A stretch of 10,318 nt of DNA. Source: an uncultured Saprospiraceae bacterium. GTDB lineage: Bacteria > Bacteroidota > Bacteroidia > Chitinophagales > Saprospiraceae. Position 1 is the first letter of the stretch. Each line of letters begins with the position of its first letter. Below the pieces are notes generated by a model. That model saw only the letters and a list, made by a program, of their open reading frames with translations, was not told where the DNA came from and did no database searches. Below, one piece after another: positions 1 through 7,698 of the stretch. The translations under genes and the position numbers were made by a program. The stretch covers positions 1 through 10,318 of the forward strand of contig CALBVQ010000116.1 in NCBI GenBank assembly GCA_937969485.1, in the 5' to 3' direction.

Positions 1-483
1 CGTATAGAAGATCGAGAAGGCCGAGTGATCTACAATTCAGTCCCTGAACAATCCAAAGCACTTCCTGAAGACTTCAATTATGTTATGGTAAGCATGCTAA
101 AAAAAGCTGCTGAATTTATTGCACCTAAATTCAATGTAGAAGTAGGTGGTAAGACTGGAACGACTAACGACTATGTTGATGGCTGGTTTATGGGCATTAC
201 CCCCAATCTCGCAGTAGGCACGTGGGTTGGTGGCGAGGATTCATGGATTAGATTCCGTACTCTAGCAAATGGTCAAGGAGGTGTAATGGCGAGACCAGCA
301 TTCGTTGAGTTTGTGCAACGATTAGAAAACGATCCTAGTACAGGATTCGATGAAACAGCAAGATTTACTGTTCCTACAGAGATGGATGTAGAAATAAATT
401 GCGAGGTCTATAACAACATTAAAAAACAATATCAAGAAGACGATATAGAAGAGGATCTCTTCGACGACATAGATGAATTTTAG
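1..483 (+). CDS. Class A penicillin-binding protein (PBP1A-like), C-terminal part only
   Basis: Seen: an open frame runs from the first base (R-I-E-D-R-E-G-R, then a GTG valine codon at 25) to a TAA at 481-483, so the gene begins upstream of the window; 160 residues are visible. Residues 49-55 read GGKTGTT, the conserved KTG box of the penicillin-binding transpeptidase fold, followed by NDYVDGWFMGITP and VGTWVGGED, typical of bifunctional class A enzymes. The SxxK and SxN boxes and the glycosyltransferase domain must lie upstream. Known for the family: a periplasmic, membrane-anchored enzyme that polymerises lipid II glycan and cross-links the peptides of peptidoglycan. The last 20 residues are strongly acidic (EDDIEEDLFDDIDEF), a low-complexity tail. 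The GTG at 25 is an internal codon, not a start. No good hairpin terminator follows. The family call is firm; the exact paralogue (1A, 1B or 1C type) is less certain. Confidence 0.93.
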   Translation, partial: RIEDREGRVIYNSVPEQSKALPEDFNYVMVSMLKKAAEFIAPKFNVEVGGKTGTTNDYVDGWFMGITPNLAVGTWVGGEDSWIRFRTLANGQGGVMARPAFVEFVQRLENDPSTGFDETARFTVPTEMDVEINCEVYNNIKKQYQEDDIEEDLFDDIDEF

Positions 484-580
484 GATTCAATTATTCCATT
501 TTAATTTGCTAAAATATTCCACTGCAAACACATGTTTGAGTTGACAATTAATGAAACAGCTGATGCGTTGGAAAGTGCTG

Positions 581-626
581 AAAACTAGTTTTTTAGTGAA
601 AAAATGAACAACTCTATCTTTTTCAC
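581..626. promoter_or_regulatory. Palindromic DNA upstream of the GbsR-like gene, possible operator
   Basis: Two inverted repeats lie just before the regulator gene. AAAACTAGTTTT at 581-592 is a perfect 12-bp palindrome. GTGAAAAA at 596-603 is matched exactly by TTTTTCAC at 619-626, with 15 bases between. A weak Bacteroidota-type promoter could fit here (TTTA at 592-595, 19 bases, TATCTTTT at 615-622; neither box is perfect), so the repeats would overlap it. Inference: MarR-type dimers often bind palindromes at their own promoters, so this may be an autoregulatory site. In AT-rich DNA such repeats also arise by chance. Confidence 0.35.
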
Positions 627-651
627 GTTCTTTCTTCATTAATGTAACAAC

Positions 652-1167
652 ATGACACTGCAAGAAAAAAAGAAAGCATTCATTGAAGAATGGGGCGTCC
701 TAGGTCCTAAATGGGGAATTAATAAGACGATGGCTCACATTCATGCACTCTTATTAGTTAGTGAAGAACCCCTTTGTGCTGTCGAAATCAAGGAACAGCT
801 CGATATTTCCATGGGTAATGTAAATATGAATCTCCGATGTCTAGTGTCTTGGGAATTAATAAAAGGAGTTTCGAAAGAAGGCCAACGAAAAGAATATTTT
901 CGTGCCGAGAAAGACATGTGGAAAGCCTTAACTTGCATTGTAAAAAAACGAAAAGAAAGCGAATTAACCCCTTTACTTGGTATGCTTGACACTTTAAAAA
1001 ATTCCCCTACTGATGATCATGAAAAAGATGTCGAAGCTTCTTTCAATTTCGATAAGACTATGAGTGATCTTAGTATGTTCGCTGAGAAAGCAGACGGCAT
1101 GTTAGATAAATTCATATCCGCTGAAAATTCTTGGCTTCTCAAAGGTTATAGAATGATGATTCGCTAA
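652..1167 (+). CDS. GbsR/MarR-family transcriptional regulator
   Basis: A 171-residue protein starting at ATG 652; no closer or better in-frame ATG and no clear Shine-Dalgarno, as is usual in Bacteroidota. Residues about 8-92 have the layout of a MarR-type winged helix: an N-terminal helix with FIEEWGVLGPKWGINKTMAHIHALLL, then EPLCAVEIKEQLDISMGNVNMNLRCLV as the helix-turn-helix, and GVSKEGQRKEYFRAEKDMW as the beta wing. This arrangement, with the early 'G..WGI....A.I.A.L' pattern, resembles the GbsR branch (COG1510). The C-terminal ~75 residues are predicted helical and probably dimerise. In Bacillus, GbsR controls choline-to-betaine genes, but distant Bacteroidota relatives should not be assumed to do this; no osmolyte genes are nearby and the ligand is unknown. 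The stop TAA (1165-1167) overlaps the stop of the convergent peptidase gene. Confidence 0.85.
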   Translation: MTLQEKKKAFIEEWGVLGPKWGINKTMAHIHALLLVSEEPLCAVEIKEQLDISMGNVNMNLRCLVSWELIKGVSKEGQRKEYFRAEKDMWKALTCIVKKRKESELTPLLGMLDTLKNSPTDDHEKDVEASFNFDKTMSDLSMFAEKADGMLDKFISAENSWLLKGYRMMIR

Positions 1168-3677
1168 TCAAGATATTGCCTTAACTGATATTTATCTATA
1201 AGTATCTGGTTTTCATGGTCGGCTGGCGTGGTATTTAATCCTTTCTTAATTTCAGCTATTAATAAATTCTTCTTGCTACCTGTCAGTTCTTCATTTCCTA
1301 GCATTGCTGAAGCAGCAGCCAATACTTTATCGACATAGGAAGTCTCTTTCATACTTAAAGACCTCAGATTGATCTGCAAAACTTTATGAAATCGATCGTC
1401 ATTCAGAATCATAGATGATTTCCATAAATTAGTTACGTATTTTTCATCTCTGATTTCACTAAGAAAGTTACTCATGGCTAGAATAAACGTCTCGGGATAT
1501 TCTTTAGAAAATTTATCGAAGTACGTATCGAAATCAAGAGGTGAATGAAAATACAATAACCTCATAGCAGGAGCAAGTACATCCATTGATTTTTTATTTG
1601 CGGCTACATACTTAAGTGTTTCTACATCCACAATATCCGGATTCTTGAAATATTGCATTAGCAACTCAGCAGTTAGTAATCTATGATCAGCTCGTCTAAT
1701 CTCAGACATAATCAATTCTTTATCAGTATCAGCTGGCTTAAAGCGAGCAAGCGCAATGAGCTTATTTATGTAATTCGTTTCGCTAGCTAGAATGTCACGA
1801 TAAAATGACTCATCTACCACGAAATTCCTAAGAATATCAAGTGCCTCTCTCTTATCGTATTGATCTCCTTGCAGGTATTCAGTAATGTAATCAAGCGAGT
1901 CTCGACTTTCCAGGTACTCTCCTATAAATACATGATGAGGATCGAAATTTATCCATAAAATTTCTTTGGGGTTTAACCCCAAAATCGAAAACCGTGAGTT
2001 ACGGTTCTTCGTGTAAAATTCCTCTTGGAGGACCGAGCCGTCTTTCATGTGAATCTCCCATTCGAGTGGCATTTCAAAAATTGGGATACTCAAGTCTACA
2101 TTTTGAATTTGATTGACATCGATATTAAAGGTATCTCCTTTTGAAGAATAGTATATTTCGAAATCAGGATGTCCTGCTGAAAGGAACCACTGATTAAAAA
2201 ATTGTTTCAAGTCTAGTCCAGTCGTTTTTTCATATGCTTGTCGGAGCTGCTCGATTTCTACTGTTTGGCCAGCGTTATCTACTAGAAAGGTATTAATCCC
2301 GGAAAAAAACGCATCGTCCCCAATTATGTGTCTGAGGTAATGTAGCGTCAAGCCACCTTTATTGTAGCTATGTGCGTCAAACATCCGCTCTTTGTTCTCA
2401 TAACCATAATGAATCAATGGATGGATACCTCGAGATCTCGCAGAACGTATGTATTGCGACCATTCAGACATCCGCTTATTATGAGCCTCTTCTTCTCCAT
2501 ACTTATGCGCTGTCCACAGATATTCACTATAGTTTGCAAATCCTTCATTAAGTGTAAGGTTTGCCCAAGACTCACAAGTTACGTAATCACCAAACCAATG
2601 ATGAAACATCTCATGAGCAACTATATCGTCATTGTGATTATCAATTAGCTCTTCCTCTGTTTTCTGGACAAACTTTCCAAAAGTAACAGCAGTTGTATTT
2701 TCCATAGCACCGGCCACAAAATCTTCTACAACAATTTGAGAGTACTTCGCCCACGGATAATTGACACCGGTGAGTTCAGAAAAGTACTGTAGCATTTCAG
2801 GAGTATGGTTAAATATACTTTTGGCGGAAGCCATATACTCAGGGTAAACATAATATTGAATAGGTATATTTTTCCATTGATCGCGAGTAATTGAATAATC
2901 ACCAATAGCTATCATCGTAAGGTATGGTGCGTGCTCCTTCTCCATTATCCAGTGATCTTGCCTCATATTATTTGGTAATTTCTTCTGCTCGACCAGCAGC
3001 CCATTTGAAAGCGTTTTAAGGGAATCGTGGACAGTAATTAAGATGGAATGGGTATACTTTTCATTCGGTTTATCTCTCGTGGGAAACCATGTCGAATTAT
3101 ATTCCGTCTCACCTTGGGACCAAATTTGATATGGTTTAGTGGGGAATTCAGAATCTGGTTCAATAAAATATAAGCCTTGGTCATTGCTCCTGTAACCAGC
3201 ATTGGGAATATGTCCAAGCGTTGGTCTAGCAACATAATTAATAGTAAGGTTAACTCGTTCCTGCTTGGAAATCTCCTTTCCTAAATCAACTTTAAGGATA
3301 GAACCATCGTATTCAAAATCTAAGCTTTTGTCATTCATTTTTACGGAATTGATAACCATTTTGACAGCATCAAGTTCTACGAATCGAACGGGATAGAAAT
3401 ACGGGCTCAAGGTTAATACAGCCTTCCCAGTTACCGTCTCATCCTTCCAAGAGGGAACAATATCAAGAACCATATGAATCAGATCAATCTTCTTGGTAGC
3501 CTCTGGGTTGTAAATAGGCAACGAGTAGGACTCCATAGATTTTCGAGGAGCTGTAACTGTAAGCGTATCGAGCAGGGTTTCATCGTAATCTACAGTAATG
3601 CTAGGGATTTCTCTAGTCGAATTACAGCCCAATAAAACAAGAAAAAGGAGAAAGAGGCAACAATGAAATTTCGACAT
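1164..3677 (-). CDS. M1-family zinc aminopeptidase, predicted lipoprotein
   Basis: An 837-residue protein. Residues 1-17 are a hydrophobic export signal ending in a lipobox, LLGC, with Cys18 as the expected lipidated residue; this fixes the ATG at 3677. The catalytic domain shows the M1 (gluzincin) hallmarks: GAMEN at 323-327 (exopeptidase substrate motif), HEMFH at 355-359 with the third zinc ligand Glu378 exactly 19 residues after His359 (HExxH-x18-E, in NEGF), and Tyr438 in YNKGG, the likely transition-state tyrosine. Residues ~60-260 match the N-terminal beta saddle domain; residues ~590-837 are helix-rich and probably form the C-terminal helical domain. All catalytic residues are present, so it should be active, removing N-terminal amino acids from peptides. 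The signal places it outside the inner membrane, probably attached to the outer membrane, suggesting a role in using external or periplasmic peptides. It is divergent from hppA and convergent with the regulator. I found no convincing promoter box for it in 3678-3818. Confidence 0.95.
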   Translation of the reverse strand: MSKFHCCLFLLFLVLLGCNSTREIPSITVDYDETLLDTLTVTAPRKSMESYSLPIYNPEATKKIDLIHMVLDIVPSWKDETVTGKAVLTLSPYFYPVRFVELDAVKMVINSVKMNDKSLDFEYDGSILKVDLGKEISKQERVNLTINYVARPTLGHIPNAGYRSNDQGLYFIEPDSEFPTKPYQIWSQGETEYNSTWFPTRDKPNEKYTHSILITVHDSLKTLSNGLLVEQKKLPNNMRQDHWIMEKEHAPYLTMIAIGDYSITRDQWKNIPIQYYVYPEYMASAKSIFNHTPEMLQYFSELTGVNYPWAKYSQIVVEDFVAGAMENTTAVTFGKFVQKTEEELIDNHNDDIVAHEMFHHWFGDYVTCESWANLTLNEGFANYSEYLWTAHKYGEEEAHNKRMSEWSQYIRSARSRGIHPLIHYGYENKERMFDAHSYNKGGLTLHYLRHIIGDDAFFSGINTFLVDNAGQTVEIEQLRQAYEKTTGLDLKQFFNQWFLSAGHPDFEIYYSSKGDTFNIDVNQIQNVDLSIPIFEMPLEWEIHMKDGSVLQEEFYTKNRNSRFSILGLNPKEILWINFDPHHVFIGEYLESRDSLDYITEYLQGDQYDKREALDILRNFVVDESFYRDILASETNYINKLIALARFKPADTDKELIMSEIRRADHRLLTAELLMQYFKNPDIVDVETLKYVAANKKSMDVLAPAMRLLYFHSPLDFDTYFDKFSKEYPETFILAMSNFLSEIRDEKYVTNLWKSSMILNDDRFHKVLQINLRSLSMKETSYVDKVLAAASAMLGNEELTGSKKNLLIAEIKKGLNTTPADHENQILIDKYQLRQYLD

Positions 3678-3747
3678 AATAGGTGTAGGTTTTTATAAAC
3701 ACAATATTAAGGCTTTTACTACAGAATTATAAAGGGCAAAGTAAGAC

Positions 3748-3777
3748 TTGCATGAAATAATAATTATTGTAATTTTG
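3748..3777 (+). promoter_or_regulatory. Predicted hppA promoter, Bacteroidota type
   Basis: TTG at 3748-3750 is followed after 19 bases by TAATTTTG at 3770-3777, an exact match to the TAnnTTTG -7 box of the Bacteroidota primary sigma factor with the accepted TTG spacing. Transcription would begin near 3781, leaving a leader of about 38 bases before the hppA ATG. It lies in the 141-bp region shared with the divergent peptidase gene. Confidence 0.65.
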
Positions 3778-3818
3778 GCGGAAGAAAAAATTCACTTTAT
3801 AAAAATCATAGAAACAGA

Positions 3819-5996
3819 ATGAAGGATTTGATAATTTATATTTTACCACTATTTGGGGTGGTAGCCTTAGCGTACACATTCATAAAATCAGGATGGGTAA
3901 CTAAGCAGGATGAAGGTAGCGATAAGATGAAAAAGATTGCTAAGCATATTGCCGATGGAGCGATGTCATTTTTGAAAGCTGAGTACAAGATACTTTTGAT
4001 TTTCGTAATAGCAGTTGCTATCTTAATGGGAATAAGCGGAAATTCAGCAGCATCTTCACCACTAGTAGCTCTATCATTTGTTTTGGGAGCAATATGTTCT
4101 GCACTTGCTGGATTCATAGGAATGAAGGTAGCAACAAAAGCGAATGTAAGAACAACACAAGCAGCGAGAACAGGATTAGGAAAGGCGCTAGAAGTTGCAT
4201 TTGCTGGAGGAGCAGTGATGGGAATGGGTGTTGTAGGTCTAGGACTATTAGGACTAGGAACATTACTAGTTGTTTACACTCAAATATTTGGAGTAGCTGA
4301 TCAAGATGCAGTGACACGAGTAATAACAATCCTCACAGGATTCTCATTTGGAGCGAGTTCGATTGCACTATTTGCAAGAGTAGGTGGTGGAATCTATACA
4401 AAGGCGGCGGATGTAGGAGCTGACCTTGTAGGACAAGTGGAAGCAGGAATTCCTGAAGATCACCCGTTGAATCCAGCACCTATTGCGGATAACGTAGGAG
4501 ATAATGTAGGAGATGTTGCTGGTATGGGTGCTGATTTATTTGAATCTTATGTAGGATCAATAATAGGTACAATGGTACTAGGAGCAACATTCATGCAATT
4601 TGGAGGTTTCGAAACTACGAATGACTTCGGCGGAATGAACGCTGTTTTATTGCCGTTGATGATTGCTGCACTAGGAATAATCACTTCTATTATCGGCACA
4701 TTCTTCGTAAAAGTAAAAGAAGGTGGAGATCCACAAAAGGCATTAAACAGAGGAGAATTCATTTCCGCAGGTTTAATGATCGCAGGAACTCTAGGACTTT
4801 GTATTTGGATGTTACCAGCGAGCTGGTCAATAGCTGGAGTAGAATTTACTGCTTATGGCGTATTCTTTGCGGTAATCATAGGACTGGTAGCAGGGCTTTT
4901 GATAGGAATCGTAACAGAGTTCTACACAGGTACTGGAACTAAGCCTGTTATGTCAATCGTAAAACAATCATTGACTGGATCAGCGACAAACATAATCGCA
5001 GGTTTAGGAGTAGGAATGCAATCAACTGCAATTCCAATTTTGATTTTGGCAACAGCTATAATTGGAGCTCACTACTTTGCTGGACTATACGGTATTGCGA
5101 TTGCAGCAGTAGGAATGTTATCTAACACAGGGATTCAATTAGCAGTGGATGCTTACGGACCAATTGCGGATAACGCTGGTGGTATTGCTGAAATGGCTGA
5201 ATTACCAAAAGAAGTTAGACAAAAAACAGACAAACTTGATGCAGTAGGAAACACTACAGCTGCAATAGGAAAAGGATTCGCGATAGGATCTGCTGCTTTA
5301 ACTGCATTAGCATTGTTTGCGGCATTTATGGCAACAAGCGGAATTTCTACAATTGATATCGCTAATCCAAAGGTAATGGCAGGTCTATTTGTCGGTGGTA
5401 TGCTACCATTTTTATTTTCTGCCTTATCAATGAATGCGGTAGGACGTGCAGCAATGGCAATGATTCAAGAGGTAAGACGTCAGTTCGCTGATATTCCTGA
5501 ATTGAAAGCAGCTCTTGCAGTAATGAGAAAAAATGATGGAAAGGACCAGAGTGACTGGAGTGATGCTGATAAAAAGACATTTGATGCTGCAGACGGAAAA
5601 GCTGAATATAGCAAATGTGTTGATATCTCTACAAAAGCGTCAATTCGTGAAATGATCTTACCAGGTGTAATTGCGGTTATAACTCCAGTACTTTTCGGTT
5701 TCGGAGGAGGAGCTGAAATGCTAGGAGGAGTGCTTGCAGGTGTAACAGTTTGCGGTGTTCTTATGGCAATTTTCCAATCGAATGCAGGTGGTGCTTGGGA
5801 TAATGCAAAAAAGATGTTTGAAGAAGGAGTAGAAATTGATGGAGAGATGCATTACAAAGGTAGTGAAGCACACAAAGCGACTGTAGTAGGTGATACTGTA
5901 GGAGATCCTTTTAAAGATACTTCAGGACCATCACTAAACATTCTATTGAAATTAATGTCAGTAGTAGCTTTAGTAATTGCTCCGTTTTTAGCGTAA
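3819..5996 (+). CDS. hppA: Membrane-bound ion-translocating pyrophosphatase, K+-dependent type
   Basis: A 725-residue polytopic membrane protein, normal length for the family (about 14-17 helices). It hydrolyses pyrophosphate at the cytoplasmic face and pumps H+ and/or Na+ outward. The pyrophosphate site motifs are present: GGGIYTKAADVGADLVGQVE at 189-208 (K195, D198, D202, E208), IADNVGDNVGDVAGMGADLFESY at 222-244 (D224, D228, D232), YGPIADNAGG at 446-455, and GDTVGDPFKDTSGPSLN at 691-707. GNTTAA at 477-482 carries Ala481 where K+-independent enzymes have Lys, so K+ stimulation is expected. Glu242 sits three residues after gate Asp239, as in the Na+ pump of Thermotoga maritima and not as in plant H+ pumps; by itself this does not settle which ion moves. 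Odd: Gln206 replaces the usual Lys of DVGADLVGKVE, and His215 replaces the second Asp of PEDDP. The gene stands alone between its own promoter and terminator. Confidence 0.97.
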   Translation: MKDLIIYILPLFGVVALAYTFIKSGWVTKQDEGSDKMKKIAKHIADGAMSFLKAEYKILLIFVIAVAILMGISGNSAASSPLVALSFVLGAICSALAGFIGMKVATKANVRTTQAARTGLGKALEVAFAGGAVMGMGVVGLGLLGLGTLLVVYTQIFGVADQDAVTRVITILTGFSFGASSIALFARVGGGIYTKAADVGADLVGQVEAGIPEDHPLNPAPIADNVGDNVGDVAGMGADLFESYVGSIIGTMVLGATFMQFGGFETTNDFGGMNAVLLPLMIAALGIITSIIGTFFVKVKEGGDPQKALNRGEFISAGLMIAGTLGLCIWMLPASWSIAGVEFTAYGVFFAVIIGLVAGLLIGIVTEFYTGTGTKPVMSIVKQSLTGSATNIIAGLGVGMQSTAIPILILATAIIGAHYFAGLYGIAIAAVGMLSNTGIQLAVDAYGPIADNAGGIAEMAELPKEVRQKTDKLDAVGNTTAAIGKGFAIGSAALTALALFAAFMATSGISTIDIANPKVMAGLFVGGMLPFLFSALSMNAVGRAAMAMIQEVRRQFADIPELKAALAVMRKNDGKDQSDWSDADKKTFDAADGKAEYSKCVDISTKASIREMILPGVIAVITPVLFGFGGGAEMLGGVLAGVTVCGVLMAIFQSNAGGAWDNAKKMFEEGVEIDGEMHYKGSEAHKATVVGDTVGDPFKDTSGPSLNILLKLMSVVALVIAPFLA

Positions 5997-6016
5997 AAAA
6001 ATAGGAATAGTAATTT

Positions 6017-6054
6017 AAGAGGCTATCGTGCGAAAGTACGATGGCCTTTTTTTT
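6017..6054 (+). terminator. Rho-independent terminator of hppA
   Basis: About 20 bases after the hppA stop, AGGCTATCGTGC (6020-6031) pairs with GTACGATGGCCT (6036-6047), a 12-bp stem with two G-T wobbles closed by a GAAA tetraloop (6032-6035) and followed by eight T residues (6047-6054). The stem can be extended by A-T pairs at its base. The arrangement favours the plus strand; on the minus strand only a broken T stretch follows, so it would be a poor terminator for the converging MATE gene. Confidence 0.93.
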
Positions 6055-6112
6055 GTTGTAAGAATTGGCATTAATATCTTTACTGATTGTCGAATTAGAT
6101 TCTGCAGATAAA

Positions 6113-6299
6113 TTTAACCCGAAGTATGCATTGGGTTTTCGCCATGAGAGATTAAAATGCAAAGAGAATGGGAGCTAAACAGTTCTTTTGAAGCGCAGGC
6201 ATGGTCACCATCACGGTGAGCATCAAAAAAGCTGGACGTTACCATTATCGAGGCAGTTTCAGCTCGTAAGAGATATCTTGATACATAGTTCGGGTAAAA
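6113..6299. repeat. Putative 187-bp small mobile or repetitive element with terminal inverted repeats
   Basis: In the 309-bp gap between the hppA terminator and the MATE gene, bases 6113-6131 (TTTAACCCGAAGTATGCAT) match the reverse complement of 6281-6299 (TTTTACCCGAACTATGTAT) at 16 of 19 positions. Inside, GAGCT plus AAAC at 6172-6180 is mirrored by GTTTCAGCTC near 6256-6265, and a near-central hairpin, ATGGTCACC (6201-6209) against GGTGAGCAT (6215-6223), pairs at 8 of 9 positions. By my count 6121-6280 is 45% G+C (72 of 160), against about 32% in a 60-base sample of the next intergenic region (7801-7860), which suggests a different origin. No transposase fits in this length. A 70-codon minus-strand frame (6326-6114) covers it but resembles no family I know and is probably an accident of the repeat. 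A MITE-like element is the best guess; a dispersed palindromic repeat or a structured RNA is possible. I could not identify a certain target-site duplication. Confidence 0.45.
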
Positions 6300-6363
6300 T
6301 GTCACTAGCATGCGGACTAATACCAATTCTTTAGAGTCTCAGGGAATGTGGATTGATTGGCGT

Positions 6364-7698
6364 TTATGATAAGTCCTTCTTACGTCTACTTCGGAGATAA
6401 AAGAAAGTAAGAACAGCTGCGCCAACATCAGCAAGCGGGAAAGAATACCATATCCCATTCAGGCCCCAAAATAAAGGCAATATTAATATCAATGGGATCA
6501 AAAAGAACCCCTGTTTTGTTAGTGCCAATAGTAATGCTGCCATCGCTTTTCCTGTAGCCTGAAAGTAGGCACTACCAATCAAGTTGATGGCTATCAAAGG
6601 TGTTGCAATTAAAGCAATTCGCATAGCTGGTGCCGCACTAGAAATCAGCTCTGCATTGTCTGTAAATATTGCGCAGATTTGTGGAGCAAAAATAAAAACC
6701 ACAACAAATATTATTGTAGCAAAAAATGTTGCCGACTTCATCGCCAAGGTAATTATACCCGAAACTCTATTTTTCAATGACGCTCCATAATTGTATCCTA
6801 CAATAGGAATAAAACCTTGAGTTATCCCAATTGTAGGGAAATTCAAAAACAACATCACGCGGTTTATCAATCCATACACAGAAATAGCCATCTCGCCTCC
6901 ATATACAAACAGAGAATTATTCAGTACAACAGACAACAAACTAATCGTTGATTGACGTGCTAATGTGACTGATCCAATGGAAGCTATCTCTTTTATTATT
7001 TTCCAATCCAATACAATACTTCTAGGCGTTACCTTTAACTCAGATTTCGGTCCTAGAAAATACCAGAGTGTAAATGCTGCACTACATAAATAACCTATTG
7101 TAGTCGCCAATCCAGCGCCAAACATTCCCCATCTAAAATAAATGATGAAAATGGGATCTAATATTAGGTTGACAACGGCTGGAGTAATTAAAGTAAACAT
7201 TGCGATTCTAGGATATCCTTCAGCTCTTATTACATTGTTGCACATCATTGCCCATGCCAAAAAAGGAATACCAGGTAAGACTGCACGAAAATATATACTT
7301 GCCGGCTCCAATACGTCCCCTTTACCGCCAAATAACATTGTAATTTCATCAGAAAAAACAAAGGAAATAACTGTCAAGGATATCGAAAGACTCATTGCCA
7401 ATAAAATCATATTGCCGAATGTCTTTAAAGCCTTATCATTATTACCTTGCCCAAATGCTCTTGAAATGATGGACGCACCTCCTACCCCGGTTGCCATTCC
7501 CAATGAACCCATAAGAAAAGTCAATGGTAGAATCACAGTTATAGCTGCTATACCGTTCGGACCGACGTATCTCCCAACGAAAATTGTATCTATTATGGCA
7601 TAAACCGACAATACCAATATACCTATCGAGGCAGGTATTGCTTGCTGAGCGAGCAGTTTACCTAAAGGTTTTTCCCCGAAATCCTTTTTCTTGTCTAT
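6364..7698 (-). CDS. MATE-family multidrug/metabolite efflux transporter, start codon abnormal
   Basis: About 444 residues when read from 7698, the usual MATE length, with the twelve hydrophobic segments expected. Seen: IIDTIFVGRYVGPNGIAA in the first helix region, GVGGASIISRAFGQG after helix 2, and NNVIRAEGYPRIAM before NLILDPIFI, a pattern close to the MepA/Bacteroidota branch. Members are inner-membrane antiporters that expel cationic drugs or metabolites using Na+ or H+; the substrate cannot be read from sequence. Start: the first ORF-style start is TTG at 7617, but the frame continues upstream with a typical MATE N-terminus (DKKKDFGEKPLGKLLAQQAI, then PASIGIL) that contains much of helix 1. 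Where an ATG would be expected the codon is ATA (7698-7696), and no in-frame ATG occurs before the TGA at about 7731-7729. Other possible starts are ATT nine bases further upstream, CTG 7656 or TTG 7617. The rest of the frame is intact. It may be translated from a rare codon or be recently silenced. Confidence 0.92.
   Translation of the reverse strand: MDKKKDFGEKPLGKLLAQQAIPASIGILVLSVYAIIDTIFVGRYVGPNGIAAITVILPLTFLMGSLGMATGVGGASIISRAFGQGNNDKALKTFGNMILLAMSLSISLTVISFVFSDEITMLFGGKGDVLEPASIYFRAVLPGIPFLAWAMMCNNVIRAEGYPRIAMFTLITPAVVNLILDPIFIIYFRWGMFGAGLATTIGYLCSAAFTLWYFLGPKSELKVTPRSIVLDWKIIKEIASIGSVTLARQSTISLLSVVLNNSLFVYGGEMAISVYGLINRVMLFLNFPTIGITQGFIPIVGYNYGASLKNRVSGIITLAMKSATFFATIIFVVVFIFAPQICAIFTDNAELISSAAPAMRIALIATPLIAINLIGSAYFQATGKAMAALLLALTKQGFFLIPLILILPLFWGLNGIWYSFPLADVGAAVLTFFYLRSRRKKDLS

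Noticed and set aside
498..515. ATTTTA-N6-TAAAAT inverted repeat after the penicillin-binding protein gene
   Set aside because: Only A-T pairs and no T run after it; too weak to call a terminator.
2370..2648. 92-codon plus-strand frame inside the peptidase gene
   Set aside because: Antisense to the HExxH region of a well-supported gene; no independent support.
3702..3709. TAATATTG on the minus strand upstream of the peptidase gene as a promoter box
   Set aside because: One mismatch and the nearest TTTG is 27 bases away, outside the accepted 17-23 spacing.
5911..6162. 83-codon minus-strand frame over the hppA end and terminator
   Set aside because: Runs through the hppA coding end and the intrinsic terminator; no family resemblance.
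6114..6326. 70-codon minus-strand open frame across the inverted-repeat segment
   Set aside because: It coincides almost exactly with the putative repeat element, has no recognisable family, signal or ribosome site, and low-complexity odd composition (HRDGDHACASKE); most likely a chance frame.
7142..7603. 153-codon plus-strand frame inside the MATE gene
   Set aside because: Antisense shadow of a well-supported membrane protein; its composition reflects the complement of hydrophobic codons.
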